DNA from: Pseudomonadota bacterium
Lineage (GTDB): Bacteria > Pseudomonadota > Alphaproteobacteria > Rhodobacterales > Rhodobacteraceae
Reading direction: 5' to 3'
NCBI GenBank assembly: GCA_020161655.1
Contig: JAIUPC010000024.1
Coordinates: 248,001 to 312,000, forward strand
DNA length: 64,000 nt
In this document: one piece after another, positions 46,294-55,528 of the stretch
How positions within the stretch are numbered: position 1 is the stretch's first letter
Layout of the letters: every line of letters begins with the position of its first letter
Made by a program: the position numbers and the translations under genes
Notes under the pieces: model-generated
Told to the model about the DNA's origin: nothing
What the model saw: only the letters and a program-made list of their open reading frames with translations
Database searches by the model: none

Positions 46294-47181
46294 ATGAACA
46301 GCGCTTCACAATCGGCCTGCCGGAAGAATTGCTGGCTCGCGGGGCTGGCCGCCGGCGTTCTCGTTGCGGCGATGCTGCTTCTCGTTGCCAAGCACGCCTT
46401 CCTGACTTCCCTCATTTTTGGTGCGGTTGTCGCGGTCCTGCTCGGGTTCTTCTTCGTCTGGGCCTTCTGCACGGTTGCGGCTGAACAGGTGATCCCGGCG
46501 GTTGAAGCCTCTCCGGCACCGGAAGCGGTTGCGCCGCCGCCACCGCCGGCATCTGAAGTCGCGGTCGCGCCGGAACCTGTGGAGCCGCCGCCCGCCGTCG
46601 AACCGGAGCCTGCCCCCGCGCCAGAACCCGTCGCCGCGCCGGAGCCTGCCGCTCCGCCCGCGCCTGCGGCGAGCGCCGCGCCCTCCGTGGTCGCCTTCGC
46701 GGCAGCGGCACGCGCACCGGAAAAGCCCGCTGTCCTCAAACCCGGAACACCGCCGCCGCCGAAGACACCGGTGAAGGCGAAGGCTCCGGTCAAGGCAAAG
46801 GCACCAGCCGCCGAGCCGGCAAATCCCGCGCCGAGGCCACGCACGGGCTCGGCACTCGATGCGGCGCTGGCCAAGTCGCGGGAGCCGGTGGCGAAGGCCG
46901 GGCCGGAGCTTCTGACCGCGCCGCGCGGCGGCAAGCCGGATGACCTCAAGCTCATCAAGGGCGTCGGCCCGAAGCTGGAGACGCTTCTGAACGACGTGGG
47001 CGTCTGGCATTTCGACCAGATCGCGAGCTGGAAGGCGAAGGACATCGCCATCGTCGATGCGAAGATGGACGGCTTCAAGGGCCGTATCAGCCGCGACGAA
47101 TGGGTGAAACAGGCGAAGGTGCTGGCCAAGGGCGGCAGCACCGAATTTTCCGTGCGCGCCGAAAAGCGCGGCGGCAACTGA
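46294..47181 (+). CDS. Membrane protein with Pro/Ala-rich linker and HhH-like domain
   Basis: 295 residues: two hydrophobic segments (about 13-32 and 38-58), a low-complexity Pro/Ala/Glu linker (about 65-215) and a C-terminal module from residue 216 ([17 protein letters not shown], then GVWHFDQIASW and FKGRISRDEWVKQAK). The module is about two-thirds identical, by hand count, to the NuoE tail just upstream. As I recall, the same kind of module occurs as an extension of ribosomal protein L21 in alphaproteobacteria. It has a weak GTTGGAGGTAACG ribosome site and stands between nuoE and nuoF. A membrane-anchored nucleic-acid- or protein-binding role is possible but unproven. Confidence 0.8.
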   Translation: MNSASQSACRKNCWLAGLAAGVLVAAMLLLVAKHAFLTSLIFGAVVAVLLGFFFVWAFCTVAAEQVIPAVEASPAPEAVAPPPPPASEVAVAPEPVEPPPAVEPEPAPAPEPVAAPEPAAPPAPAASAAPSVVAFAAAARAPEKPAVLKPGTPPPPKTPVKAKAPVKAKAPAAEPANPAPRPRTGSALDAALAKSREPVAKAGPELLTAPRGGKPDDLKLIKGVGPKLETLLNDVGVWHFDQIASWKAKDIAIVDAKMDGFKGRISRDEWVKQAKVLAKGGSTEFSVRAEKRGGN

Positions 47182-47188
47182 GGGCTGA

Positions 47189-47422
47189 ATGAAGATGTCC
47201 GGGGGCAGGGACCATAGGCTGGCGCGGGAAGCGCGGCTTGTCGCGGTGATGATCGCCGTGACGATGGTGCTCTGGATCGGGCTGCAATGGCTGGGCGGGC
47301 GGCTGGGGTGGGATACGTCCTACGCCTTCCTCTTCGACCTCGCTGCACTGGCCGCGTTCTTCTGGGCGCTGGTCGTAACATGGCGGATCTGGCGGCGCAC
47401 GACGCGGCCCAATGGGAACTGA
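47189..47422 (+). CDS. DUF5337-type small membrane protein
   Basis: 77 residues with two membrane helices (about 13-33 and 43-63) and a short charged tail, WRIWRRTTRPNGN. A small two-helix protein at this place, between nuoE and nuoF, is characteristic of Rhodobacteraceae, and I recall it as DUF5337. Function unknown; a link to complex I assembly is suggested only by position. Starts seven bases after the previous stop. Confidence 0.78.
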   Translation: MKMSGGRDHRLAREARLVAVMIAVTMVLWIGLQWLGGRLGWDTSYAFLFDLAALAAFFWALVVTWRIWRRTTRPNGN

Positions 47423-47431
47423 GGACGAAAG

Positions 47432-48727
47432 ATGCTGAAGGATCAGGACCGGATCTTTACCAACCTCTACGGGATGCATGACCGTTCGCTCGCCGGCGCG
47501 ATGAAGCGCGGGCAGTGGGACGGGACCAAGGAGCTTCTGGCCCTTGGCCGCGACAAGATCGTCGAGATCGTCAAGGCCTCGGGCCTGCGCGGGCGCGGTG
47601 GCGCGGGCTTCCCGACCGGCCTCAAATGGTCCTTCATGCCGAAGCAGTCGGATGGCCGCCCGTCCTATCTGGTCGTCAACGCCGACGAATCCGAACCCGG
47701 CACCTGCAAGGACCGGGAGATCATGCGCCATGATCCCCATACGCTGATCGAAGGATGCCTGATCGCGTCCTTCGCGATGGGGGCGAACAACTGCTACATC
47801 TACATCCGCGGCGAATATATCCGCGAGCGCGAGGCGCTGCAGGCCGCCATCGACGAATGCTATGAGGCGGGGCTGGTCGGCAAGAACGCCTGCAAGTCGG
47901 GCTTTGATTTCGACATCTACCTCGCCCACGGCGCCGGCGCCTATATCTGCGGCGAGGAAACCGCGCTTCTTGAAAGCCTTGAGGGCAAGAAGGGCATGCC
48001 GCGGATGAAGCCGCCGTTCCCGGCGGGGGCGGGGCTTTACGGCTGCCCGACCACGGTGAACAACGTCGAATCCATCGCTGTTGTCCCGACGATCCTGCGC
48101 CGGGGGGCCGACTGGTTCGCAAGCTTCGGTCGTCCGAACAACACCGGCACCAAGCTTTTCGGCATCTCGGGCCATGTCGCGAACCCCTGCGTGGTCGAAG
48201 AGGAAATGTCGATCCCGCTGAAGGAGCTTCTCGACCGGCACTGCGGCGGCGTCCGGGGCGGCTGGAAGAACCTCAAGGCCGTCATTCCCGGCGGCTCCTC
48301 GGTGCAGCTCTTGCGCGCCGAGGAATGCGACGACGCGATCATGGATTTCGACTGGCTTCGTGAGCACAAGTCGGGCCTCGGCACGGCGGCGGTCATCGTG
48401 ATGGATCAGTCCACCGACATCATCAAGGCGATCTGGCGGCTCTCGAAGTTCTACAAGCACGAAAGCTGCGGCCAGTGCACGCCCTGCCGCGAAGGCACCG
48501 GCTGGATGATGCGGATCATGGATCGGCTCGTCCGGGGCGAGGCCGAGCTTGAGGAGATCGACATGCTTCTCGCCGTCACGAAGCAGGTCGAGGGCCACAC
48601 GATCTGCGCCCTTGGCGATGCAGCCGCCTGGCCGATCCAGGGCGTCATCCGCCAGTTCCGGGACGAGATCGAGGACCGGATCAAGGCACGGAAGACCGGG
48701 CGCATGGGCGCGATGGCGGCGGAGTGA
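47432..48727 (+). CDS. nuoF: NADH-quinone oxidoreductase subunit F
   Basis: 51-kDa-type subunit binding NADH, FMN and cluster N3. 431 residues. [15 protein letters not shown] near residue 54 and [16 protein letters not shown] form the FMN/NADH site; [19 protein letters not shown] follows; [18 protein letters not shown] near residue 346 with [13 protein letters not shown] supplies the four Cys of N3. Its stop overlaps the following exported gene. Confidence 0.97.
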   Translation: MLKDQDRIFTNLYGMHDRSLAGAMKRGQWDGTKELLALGRDKIVEIVKASGLRGRGGAGFPTGLKWSFMPKQSDGRPSYLVVNADESEPGTCKDREIMRHDPHTLIEGCLIASFAMGANNCYIYIRGEYIREREALQAAIDECYEAGLVGKNACKSGFDFDIYLAHGAGAYICGEETALLESLEGKKGMPRMKPPFPAGAGLYGCPTTVNNVESIAVVPTILRRGADWFASFGRPNNTGTKLFGISGHVANPCVVEEEMSIPLKELLDRHCGGVRGGWKNLKAVIPGGSSVQLLRAEECDDAIMDFDWLREHKSGLGTAAVIVMDQSTDIIKAIWRLSKFYKHESCGQCTPCREGTGWMMRIMDRLVRGEAELEEIDMLLAVTKQVEGHTICALGDAAAWPIQGVIRQFRDEIEDRIKARKTGRMGAMAAE

Positions 48728-49116
48728 AGATGCGTAGAGCGTTTGCTATCGGTGCTACGAGCGCCGTCAGCGGTCTGGCCGGCGTTAGTGCCGGCGCTGA
48801 AGGTCTGGTCGTGTCCTGTGGCGGGCAGCATGTCGACTACTCCGAGTCCACCACCGCTATCGGCGGGGTGGAACGAACAGTCTCGATACAAGACTCCTCC
48901 GAGGAGGACGGATCGTTCCGAGTGCGGATTTCGCCCGTCACCGGCTTGTCCCGTGAACAGGCGTTGACGCAAGCCTTCATGCAGACAGACATTGCCTGCA
49001 TGCAACTTGATGCGCGACCGGTTCCCGCCAAATTCATCGAACATTCTGGCGACGCGTGGGTATTTGCTTCGGGTTGCGAAGGGCATTGGGTCCGGATGGA
49101 GGACAAGTGCCCGTGA
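48724..49116 (+). CDS. Exported protein of unknown function
   Basis: 130 residues with a signal peptide ([20 protein letters not shown]). The mature protein has four Cys, in VVSCGGQ, DIACMQL, ASGCEGH and the C-terminal DKCP, fitting two disulfides. I recognise no family. GTG 48724 overlaps the nuoF stop (GTGA) and the stop overlaps the next small frame, so it is held in the nuo operon by coupling. ATG 48730 is an alternative start. Confidence 0.65.
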   Translation: MKMRRAFAIGATSAVSGLAGVSAGAEGLVVSCGGQHVDYSESTTAIGGVERTVSIQDSSEEDGSFRVRISPVTGLSREQALTQAFMQTDIACMQLDARPVPAKFIEHSGDAWVFASGCEGHWVRMEDKCP

Positions 49117-49211
49117 ATGAACAACTCCACCTCGCCGAATTGAACGTGGGCCGCCTTCTGGCGCCGACGGACGATCCGCGCGCGGCCGGTGATGGGAGGG
49201 TCAGCTCATGA
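49113..49211 (+). pseudogene. DUF3291 remnant (32 codons)
   Basis: GTG 49113 opens a short frame, [20 protein letters not shown], which matches the characteristic N terminus of DUF3291 proteins (HLAELNIGRL..PTDDPR), normally about 150 residues. After PRAA the similarity stops and the frame ends at 49211. Start overlaps the previous stop (GTGA) and the end overlaps the methyltransferase start (ATGA). Read as a gene whose body was deleted with the coupling kept. Confidence 0.6.
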
Positions 49212-49939
49212 CGCTTGCCACCCGTCCCGGCGCTATCCGACAGCACGCCTTCAGGGGCGCGGACGTGGCTGGCGATATCCGCCAAAAATATGGCTTCGAC
49301 GGCGATCTCCTGCGCATCTTCGCGGCGAACAAGGGGGAGGTGGTGCACAAGTGGCATCACTACATCCCGATCTACGACCGCTACTTCGCCCGGTATCGGG
49401 GAACGCCCGTTCGGTTCCTTGAAATCGGCGTGTCGAAGGGCGGCTCCTTGCGCATGTGGCGGGAATATTTCGGGCCGGATGCGGTGCTCTTTGGCATCGA
49501 CATCGACCCCGACTGTGCCCGCTTCGACGGGCAGGCCGGGCAGGTGCGGATCGGGTCGCAGGACGATCCGGCGTTTCTGGCTGGCGTGGTGGCCGAGATG
49601 GGCGGCGTCGATGTCGTCCTTGATGACGGCAGCCATGTCATGGCCCACGTCCGCGCCTCGCTGGCGGCACTCTTTCCCGTGCTGGCCACGGGCGGGCTCT
49701 ACATGATCGAAGACCTGCACACCGCATACTGGAAGAACTGGGGCGGCGGTTACGGGATGCCGGCGAATGTGTTCGGTGACCTTGCCAAGATCATCGACGA
49801 CATGCACCGGCCCTATCACGGTCACGCCGACCGGATGCCGGGGGTGGGGCCCTTCGTTTCCGGGGTTCACGTCCACGATTCCATCATCGTGCTCGAAAAA
49901 GACGCGGTCTTCGCGCCTGTACACTCGCGGGTGGGATAA
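49208..49939 (+). CDS. SAM-dependent methyltransferase, MycE/macrocin O-methyltransferase-like
   Basis: 243 residues of the class I methyltransferase fold. FLEIGVSKGGSLRMWREYF near residue 75 is the SAM loop (Glu-Ile-Gly-Val..Gly-Gly), FGIDIDPDC the second strand acid, and VVLDDGSHVMAHV near 138 the metal-binding Asp-Asp and His of the metal-dependent sugar O-methyltransferases. YMIEDLHTAYWKNWGGG continues that block. A sugar or glycan acceptor is the best inference and fits the two sulfotransferases in the same operon. ATG 49208 overlaps the DUF3291 remnant. Confidence 0.78.
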   Translation: MTLATRPGAIRQHAFRGADVAGDIRQKYGFDGDLLRIFAANKGEVVHKWHHYIPIYDRYFARYRGTPVRFLEIGVSKGGSLRMWREYFGPDAVLFGIDIDPDCARFDGQAGQVRIGSQDDPAFLAGVVAEMGGVDVVLDDGSHVMAHVRASLAALFPVLATGGLYMIEDLHTAYWKNWGGGYGMPANVFGDLAKIIDDMHRPYHGHADRMPGVGPFVSGVHVHDSIIVLEKDAVFAPVHSRVG

Positions 49940-50054
49940 TGGGGCGTGAGCGGAAGTGTGCAGGGATGGCGGCGGAATGAGCGGGGTTATTGCATATCTC
50001 CCCTCCGGGCGACGTCATCGGATTCGGGGGCATTCCGCCCCGGAAGGAACACCG

Positions 50055-50474
50055 ATGAAACATCTCGCAAGGTTGACTCTGCCGCTTGCGCTGGCCGCCG
50101 TCATGGCGGGGGGCGCCGGTGCCACCGCGCTCGAACCCCTTGGACAGAACAAGTATGTGGTCGACCGGCTGGTGGCGGCGCGGGTCGCCGACCGCATCCG
50201 CAAGACCTGCCCGGACGAGATCGGGGCGCGGATGGTCTATGCCTTCAACCAGGCCTACGCGCTGCAAAGCTGGGCGGTCGGGCAGGGCTATCCGAGGGCG
50301 GAAATCAAGCGTTTCATCAAGGACAAGACCGAGAAGCGGAAGGTTTATGACACGGCCGAGAAGTACCTCGCGGCGAATGGCGCGGCGGGGACGGATGTCG
50401 CGGGGTTCTGCGCGCTCGGCAAGAAGGAAATCGCAGCGGGCAGCATTGCCGGCTCGTTGATCTATGCGAAATAG
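50055..50474 (+). CDS. DUF5333-type exported protein
   Basis: 139 residues with a signal peptide (ARLTLPLALAAVMAGGAGATA). The mature part is helical, with Cys in RKTCPDEIGARMVY and GFCALGKKEIAAGS, probably disulfide-linked. I recall this as DUF5333, found between nuoF and nuoG in Rhodobacteraceae; function unknown. ATG 50055 follows CCCCGGAAGGAACACCG, a strong ribosome site, so I reject the longer frame from 49956. Confidence 0.78.
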   Translation: MKHLARLTLPLALAAVMAGGAGATALEPLGQNKYVVDRLVAARVADRIRKTCPDEIGARMVYAFNQAYALQSWAVGQGYPRAEIKRFIKDKTEKRKVYDTAEKYLAANGAAGTDVAGFCALGKKEIAAGSIAGSLIYAK

Positions 50475-50630
50475 GCAGGAGCGGGGGAAGCCCTCGCGTC
50501 TGTGGTTGTTGTGACGAACGAAGGATGGCCGGAAGAAGGAGGCGATCGACGTGGGCGGGAAATGCGCCGGAAAGGGACGGTCCAGTGACGCGCATGGTGT
50601 CGCCGCGCCCCCGATGTGGGGTGCGTTGCG

Positions 50631-51059
50631 ATGACGCCGGTTGTCTTCTGGACGGGTCTGGTCTGCTCCTTCGCGCTGCTGTTGGTCGGCTGCGCGAGGC
50701 CGGCGCCGGACGCGGACGCGGAAGACAAGGACGTGAAGATGCCCCGCGATGTGATTGCCTTTCAGGTCGACCTTGGGAACGCAAAGAACATCGTGGACGA
50801 ATGCCCGCGCGGTTTCCGGCTGAACCGCGAACAGGAACGGGAATGGGTCCGCAGGTTCGAAGAGAAGTACGGGCCTGATCCGGAATGGGCAGACCTCAAG
50901 ATGGAAGATGTCATGACGCCCCGAAGGCTCCAGCGGAAGTTCATCGGCTATGTCCAGCGCCGCAGTGTGGTGATTGCCGATCCTGAGACATGGTGCGCCG
51001 CCGGAACCGCCGAGGTCGCCGAGAAGACGCGTATTGGAAAACTGCTCATCGCGCGGTAG
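50631..51059 (+). CDS. Lipoprotein, possibly a diverged relative of DUF5333
   Basis: 142 residues with a lipobox (FALLLVGCARPAPD), so an outer- or inner-membrane-anchored lipoprotein. The body shares the layout of the preceding DUF5333 protein: DECPRGF against KTCPDEI, and ETWCAAGTAEVAEKTRIG against AGFCALGKKEIAAGSIAG, with LL/LI and Ala-Arg/Lys ends. The overall similarity is weak. I start at ATG 50631; GTG 50616 is possible. The 156-base gap before it holds no other gene I can support. Confidence 0.65.
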   Translation: MTPVVFWTGLVCSFALLLVGCARPAPDADAEDKDVKMPRDVIAFQVDLGNAKNIVDECPRGFRLNREQEREWVRRFEEKYGPDPEWADLKMEDVMTPRRLQRKFIGYVQRRSVVIADPETWCAAGTAEVAEKTRIGKLLIAR

Positions 51060-51128
51060 GCGCTGGGGCAAAGGAATGATGCCGTGTGGTCCCGTTGATG
51101 GACCGGACCGTGAAATGGGAAAGAAGCA

Positions 51129-53147
51129 ATGTCGAACCTTCGCAAGATCATCATCGACAACATCGAGGTCGAGGTCGATCCGAACCTGACGCTGATCCAG
51201 GCCTGCGAACAGGCCGGGGTCGAGGTTCCGCGCTTCTGCTACCATGAGCGTCTTTCGATCGCCGGCAACTGCCGGATGTGTCTGGTCGAGGTCGTCGGCG
51301 GCCCGCCGAAGCCCGCCGCCTCTTGCGCGATGCAGGTCAAGGACCTCCGCCCCGGCCCGAATGGCGAGCCTTCGGTCGTCAAGACCAACTCGCCGATGGT
51401 CAAGAAGGCGCGGGAAGGGGTGATGGAGTTCCTCCTTATCAACCACCCGCTCGACTGCCCGATCTGTGATCAGGGCGGCGAATGTGACCTGCAGGATCAG
51501 GCCATGGCCTACGGCGTCGATTTCTCGCGCTACCGCGAGCCGAAGCGGGCATCCGAGGATCTGGACCTTGGCCCCCTGGTTGCCACCTGCATGACGCGCT
51601 GCATCTCCTGCACCCGATGCGTCCGCTTCACGACAGAGGTCGCGGGCATCACGCAGATGGGCCAGACGGGCCGGGGCGAGGATTCCGAGATCACATCATA
51701 CCTCAATGAGACGCTGGCCTCGAACCTTCAGGGCAATATCATCGACCTTTGCCCGGTCGGTGCCCTCACCTCGAAGCCCTATGCCTTCACCGCCCGTCCG
51801 TGGGAGCTGACCAAGACCGAATCCGTCGACGTGATGGACGCGCTCGGCTCGAACATCCGCGTCGATACCAAGGGCCGCGAAGTCATGCGCATCCTGCCGC
51901 GCAACAATGACGCCGTGAACGAAGAGTGGATCAGCGACAAGTCCCGCTTCGTCTGGGACGGCCTTCGGCGCCAGCGCCTTGACGTTCCCTACATCCGCGA
52001 AGGCGGGCGGCTGAGGAAAGCCACATGGGGCGAGGCGCTCACCGCCGCCGCCAAGGCGATGAAGGGCAAGAAGGTCGCGGGCCTCGTCGGCGATCTCGCC
52101 CCGGTCGAGGCGGCCTTCAGCCTGAAGGAACTCATCGAGGGGCTGGGCGGCACGGTCGAATGCCGGACCGATGGCGCGCGGCTGCCGGCGGGCAACCGGT
52201 CGGCCTATGTCGGCAATGCGCGGATCGAGGATATCGACAGCGCGAAGCAGATCCTCCTCATCGGCACCAACCCGCGTGCCGAGGCGCCGGTCCTGAATGC
52301 CCGCATTCGCAAGGCCTGGGCCAACGGCGCGAACATCGGCCTCATTGGCCCGGATGCCGACCTGACATATCCCCATACCCATATGGGCAGCGATCGCGCC
52401 GCGCTGGTCCGCGTGTCGGAAAGCGATCTCACCCGCTTCCGTGGCCAGAACGGCCTTGTCATCGTCGGGCAGGGTGCCATCCGCGAGGCGGACGGCGAAG
52501 CCGTCCTCGCCCATGCGATGAAGATCGCCGAGGCTTCGGAGAGCAAGCTTCTGGTCCTCCATACTGCCGCCGCGCGTGTCGGTGCGATGGATGTGGGCGC
52601 CGTGACCGAGGGCGGCCTCCCGGCGGCGATCGAAGGGGCCGAGGTGATCTACAACCTTGGCGCCGATGAGATCGACATCGCAGCCGGCCCCATCGTCATC
52701 TATCAGGGCAGCCACGGCGACCGGGGCGCCCACCGCGCCGACATCATCCTGCCCGCCGCCGCCTATACCGAGGAGAACGGGCTTTTCGTCAACACCGAGG
52801 GCCGCCCCCAGCTTGCCATGCGCGCCGGCTTCGCGCCGGGCGAGGCGAAGGAGAACTGGGCGATCCTCCGGGCGCTGTCAGCGGAACTGGAAAAGACCCA
52901 ACATTGGGACAGCCTCGCGCAGCTTCGCCGCAAGCTGATCGAGGCGCATCCGCATCTTGGCAATGTCGACGAAGTGGCCGAAAACGCCTGGACCCCGCTT
53001 AAGGTCAAGGCACCGGGCAAGGCGGATTTCGTTAATGCGGTCAAGGACTTCTACCTGACGAACCCGATCGCGCGGGCATCTCAGCTCATGGCGGAGCTTT
53101 CGGCCATGGCGCAGGCCCGCGGCGAAAACCGGCTGGCGGCGGAGTAA
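51129..53147 (+). CDS. nuoG: NADH-quinone oxidoreductase subunit G
   Basis: 75-kDa-type subunit, 672 residues, the short alphaproteobacterial/mitochondrial form that lacks the extra C-terminal part of E. coli NuoG. The N-terminal ferredoxin-like 2Fe-2S site is in [19 protein letters not shown]; cluster N5 with its His ligand in [20 protein letters not shown]4 in [14 protein letters not shown] and [12 protein letters not shown]. The rest is the molybdopterin-oxidoreductase-like domain without cofactor. Confidence 0.97.
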   Translation: MSNLRKIIIDNIEVEVDPNLTLIQACEQAGVEVPRFCYHERLSIAGNCRMCLVEVVGGPPKPAASCAMQVKDLRPGPNGEPSVVKTNSPMVKKAREGVMEFLLINHPLDCPICDQGGECDLQDQAMAYGVDFSRYREPKRASEDLDLGPLVATCMTRCISCTRCVRFTTEVAGITQMGQTGRGEDSEITSYLNETLASNLQGNIIDLCPVGALTSKPYAFTARPWELTKTESVDVMDALGSNIRVDTKGREVMRILPRNNDAVNEEWISDKSRFVWDGLRRQRLDVPYIREGGRLRKATWGEALTAAAKAMKGKKVAGLVGDLAPVEAAFSLKELIEGLGGTVECRTDGARLPAGNRSAYVGNARIEDIDSAKQILLIGTNPRAEAPVLNARIRKAWANGANIGLIGPDADLTYPHTHMGSDRAALVRVSESDLTRFRGQNGLVIVGQGAIREADGEAVLAHAMKIAEASESKLLVLHTAAARVGAMDVGAVTEGGLPAAIEGAEVIYNLGADEIDIAAGPIVIYQGSHGDRGAHRADIILPAAAYTEENGLFVNTEGRPQLAMRAGFAPGEAKENWAILRALSAELEKTQHWDSLAQLRRKLIEAHPHLGNVDEVAENAWTPLKVKAPGKADFVNAVKDFYLTNPIARASQLMAELSAMAQARGENRLAAE

Positions 53148-53154
53148 CGGCGGC

Positions 53155-53565
53155 ATGATGCGCAGAGCGGCCCTTGGCGGAGCGATCGCAGGCGCCTCGG
53201 CGGCCCTCGCCGGCTGCGCCGCAACGGGCCACGCGCCAAAGCCCGATGCGACCCGCGTGCCGATCTACCTTGGCGCCGAACCCGTGGGCCTCGGCGACGA
53301 TCTTTACGGCTTCGCCGTGCGGATGCGGTCGCCGCGCGAGGCTGCCGACATCGACGCCTACGTGACCTGCATGGTTGCGGGCTATGCGCTTCGGAAAGAC
53401 GCAGGATTCGCGCGGAAGGTGCGCACCAACGTGAAGGAAGAGGGTGGCGTTTGGATCGCGGATGCTGTTTACAGCATCTCGCCGAAACTGCCCAAGGGCA
53501 TGATGACCATCGACGCGGAAGTGGCGGTGGCGGACTGCGAAGAACAAGGCATACCAACGGCATGA
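53155..53565 (+). CDS. Lipoprotein of unknown function
   Basis: 136 residues. The signal peptide ends in a lipobox (GASAALAGCAATGH). The mature part has beta-type composition with VGLGDDLYGFAVRMRSPR and DAYVTCMVAGYALRKDAGF, and Cys near the middle and in VADCEEQG. I do not recognise a family. Located eight bases after the nuoG stop and 23 before nuoH. ATG 53155 or 53158 may start it. Confidence 0.7.
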   Translation: MMRRAALGGAIAGASAALAGCAATGHAPKPDATRVPIYLGAEPVGLGDDLYGFAVRMRSPREAADIDAYVTCMVAGYALRKDAGFARKVRTNVKEEGGVWIADAVYSISPKLPKGMMTIDAEVAVADCEEQGIPTA

Positions 53566-53588
53566 GACGGACGGGCTGAGGGACAAGC

Positions 53589-54626
53589 ATGGCGGAATTT
53601 CTGGCAACACCATTCGGCACCTTCCTGCTCATCCTCGGGCAGTGCCTTCTGGTCACGGTCTGCATCCTCGTGGCGCTGGCGTTCCTGATGTACGCCGACC
53701 GCAAGGTCTGGGCGGCGGTTCAGATCAGGCGGGGGCCGAACGTCGTCGGACCCTTCGGCCTTCTGCAGAGCTTCGCCGACTTCCTGAAATACATCGTCAA
53801 GGAAATCGTCGTGCCGGCGGGGGCCGACAAGGCGGTATTCTTCCTTGCGCCGATGCTTTCCTTCATCCTGCCGGTCATCGCCTGGGCGGTGATCCCCTTC
53901 AACGAAGGCTGGGTGATCTCGGACATCAACGTGGCGATCCTCTACATCATGGCGGTGTCCTCGCTTGAGGTGTACGGCGTCATCATGGGCGGCTGGGCCT
54001 CGAACTCCAAATACCCGTTCCTCGGCTCCTTGCGGTCGGCCGCACAGATGATCTCCTACGAGGTCTCGCTCGGCCTCATCATCATCGGCGTCATCATCTC
54101 CACCGGTTCGATGAGCTTTGGCGACATCGTGCGGGCGCAGGATACTGGCTATGGCATGCTCGGCTGGTACTGGCTGCCGCATTTCCCGATGGTCATCCTC
54201 TTCTTCATCTCGGCGCTGGCGGAAACCAACCGTCCGCCCTTCGACCTGCCGGAAGCGGAATCGGAACTCGTCGCGGGCTACCAGGTCGAGTATTCCTCGA
54301 CGCCCTTCCTGCTCTTCATGATCGGGGAACTCATGGCGGTGACGCTCATGTGCTTCCTGACCTCGCTTCTCTTCTTCGGCGGCTGGCTCTCGCCCATCCC
54401 CGGCCTGCCGGACGGTGTGTTCTGGCTGGCGCTCAAGGCCGCGTTCTTCTTCTTCATCTTCGCGATGGTGAAGGCGATCGTGCCGCGCTACCGCTACGAC
54501 CAGCTCATGCGGATCGGCTGGAAGGTGTTCCTGCCGCTGTCAATCGGCTGGGTCGTGCTGATCTCGTTCCTGGCGAAATTCGAAGTGCTCGGCGGCTTCT
54601 GGGCGCGCTGGGCGATGGGGGGCTGA
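53589..54626 (+). CDS. nuoH: NADH-quinone oxidoreductase subunit H
   Basis: Membrane subunit that forms much of the quinone entry, 345 residues, eight or so helices. [20 protein letters not shown] near residue 35 is the cytosol-side loop, [20 protein letters not shown] near 213 the acidic loop, and [21 protein letters not shown] the C-terminal block. Confidence 0.97.
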   Translation: MAEFLATPFGTFLLILGQCLLVTVCILVALAFLMYADRKVWAAVQIRRGPNVVGPFGLLQSFADFLKYIVKEIVVPAGADKAVFFLAPMLSFILPVIAWAVIPFNEGWVISDINVAILYIMAVSSLEVYGVIMGGWASNSKYPFLGSLRSAAQMISYEVSLGLIIIGVIISTGSMSFGDIVRAQDTGYGMLGWYWLPHFPMVILFFISALAETNRPPFDLPEAESELVAGYQVEYSSTPFLLFMIGELMAVTLMCFLTSLLFFGGWLSPIPGLPDGVFWLALKAAFFFFIFAMVKAIVPRYRYDQLMRIGWKVFLPLSIGWVVLISFLAKFEVLGGFWARWAMGG

Positions 54627-54629
54627 GCG

Positions 54630-55124
54630 ATGGCGAACATCGACTACAACCGCGCGGTAAAATACTTCCTGATGGCGGATATCCTGAAGGGGTTCCAGCT
54701 TGGGCTGAAGTACTTCTTCGCGCCGAAGGCCACGATCAACTACCCGCATGAGAAGGGCGCGCTCAGCCCCCGCTTCCGCGGCGAACACGCGCTCCGCCGG
54801 TATCCGAACGGCGAGGAACGCTGCATCGCCTGCAAGCTTTGCGAGGCGATCTGCCCGGCGCAGGCCATCACCATCGACGCCGAACCGCGCGAGGACGGCT
54901 CCCGCCGCACCACGCGTTACGACATCGACATGACCAAGTGCATCTACTGCGGCTTCTGCCAGGAAGCCTGCCCGGTCGATGCCATCGTCGAAGGCCCGAA
55001 CTTCGAATACGCGACCGAAACGCGCGAGGAGCTGTTCTACGACAAGGCCAAGCTTCTGGCCAACGGCGACCGCTGGGAAGCTGAGATCGCCCGCAACCTC
55101 GAACTCGACGCGCCCTACAGATGA
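54630..55124 (+). CDS. nuoI: NADH-quinone oxidoreductase subunit I
   Basis: TYKY-type subunit with clusters N6a and N6b, 164 residues. The two 4Fe-4S motifs are [16 protein letters not shown] and [32 protein letters not shown] precedes the first. Its stop overlaps the next gene. Confidence 0.97.
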   Translation: MANIDYNRAVKYFLMADILKGFQLGLKYFFAPKATINYPHEKGALSPRFRGEHALRRYPNGEERCIACKLCEAICPAQAITIDAEPREDGSRRTTRYDIDMTKCIYCGFCQEACPVDAIVEGPNFEYATETREELFYDKAKLLANGDRWEAEIARNLELDAPYR

Positions 55125-55528
55125 CCGACGCTTTCCAGAAACTCTTCGCGCAGATGATGGAGCAGGGCCAGGAGATGGCCCGCGCCTTCAATCCCGCGCT
55201 TGAGAATTTCGCGCCCGCGAGCATGGAGAAGCTTTTCCCCACCATGTCGAAGGACGTGATGGAGATGTGGTTCGGCAAGACCTTCAACCGCGAAGGCCTT
55301 GATGCCCGGACCCGGCTTCTGGTGACGGTCGCGGCGCTGACCGTCCTTGGCGCGCAGGCCGAACCGCAGATGCGGCTGACGATCCGCCACGCGCTCGAAG
55401 CCGGTGCGACGAAGCGCGAGATTGCGGAAGTGATCTATCAGATGAGCATGTTCGGCGGTGTTCCCGCCATGACCAAGGCGCTGGAAATCGCCCAGAAGGT
55501 CTTTGACGAGACAGGAGATGACGCATGA
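55121..55528 (+). CDS. Carboxymuconolactone decarboxylase-fold protein without CxxC
   Basis: 135 residues. Residues about 50-130 form the CMD/AhpD-like helical fold ([49 protein letters not shown]). The protein has no Cys at all, so it cannot be an AhpD-type peroxidase. It resembles the PcaC branch, which needs no Cys, but no protocatechuate genes are near. ATG 55121 and its stop overlap nuoI and nuoJ, so it is translated along with complex I. Confidence 0.82.
   Translation: MTDAFQKLFAQMMEQGQEMARAFNPALENFAPASMEKLFPTMSKDVMEMWFGKTFNREGLDARTRLLVTVAALTVLGAQAEPQMRLTIRHALEAGATKREIAEVIYQMSMFGGVPAMTKALEIAQKVFDETGDDA

Noticed and set aside
46496-46860. GC-rich short repeats that could be taken for a DNA repeat array
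   Set aside because: They encode the Pro/Ala/Glu linker of the membrane protein; units are not regular at the DNA level and no CRISPR-like spacers exist.
49940-50054. Frame from 49956 joining the DUF5333 gene
   Set aside because: The added 33 residues are not signal-like; the strong ribosome site just before ATG 50055 decides the start.
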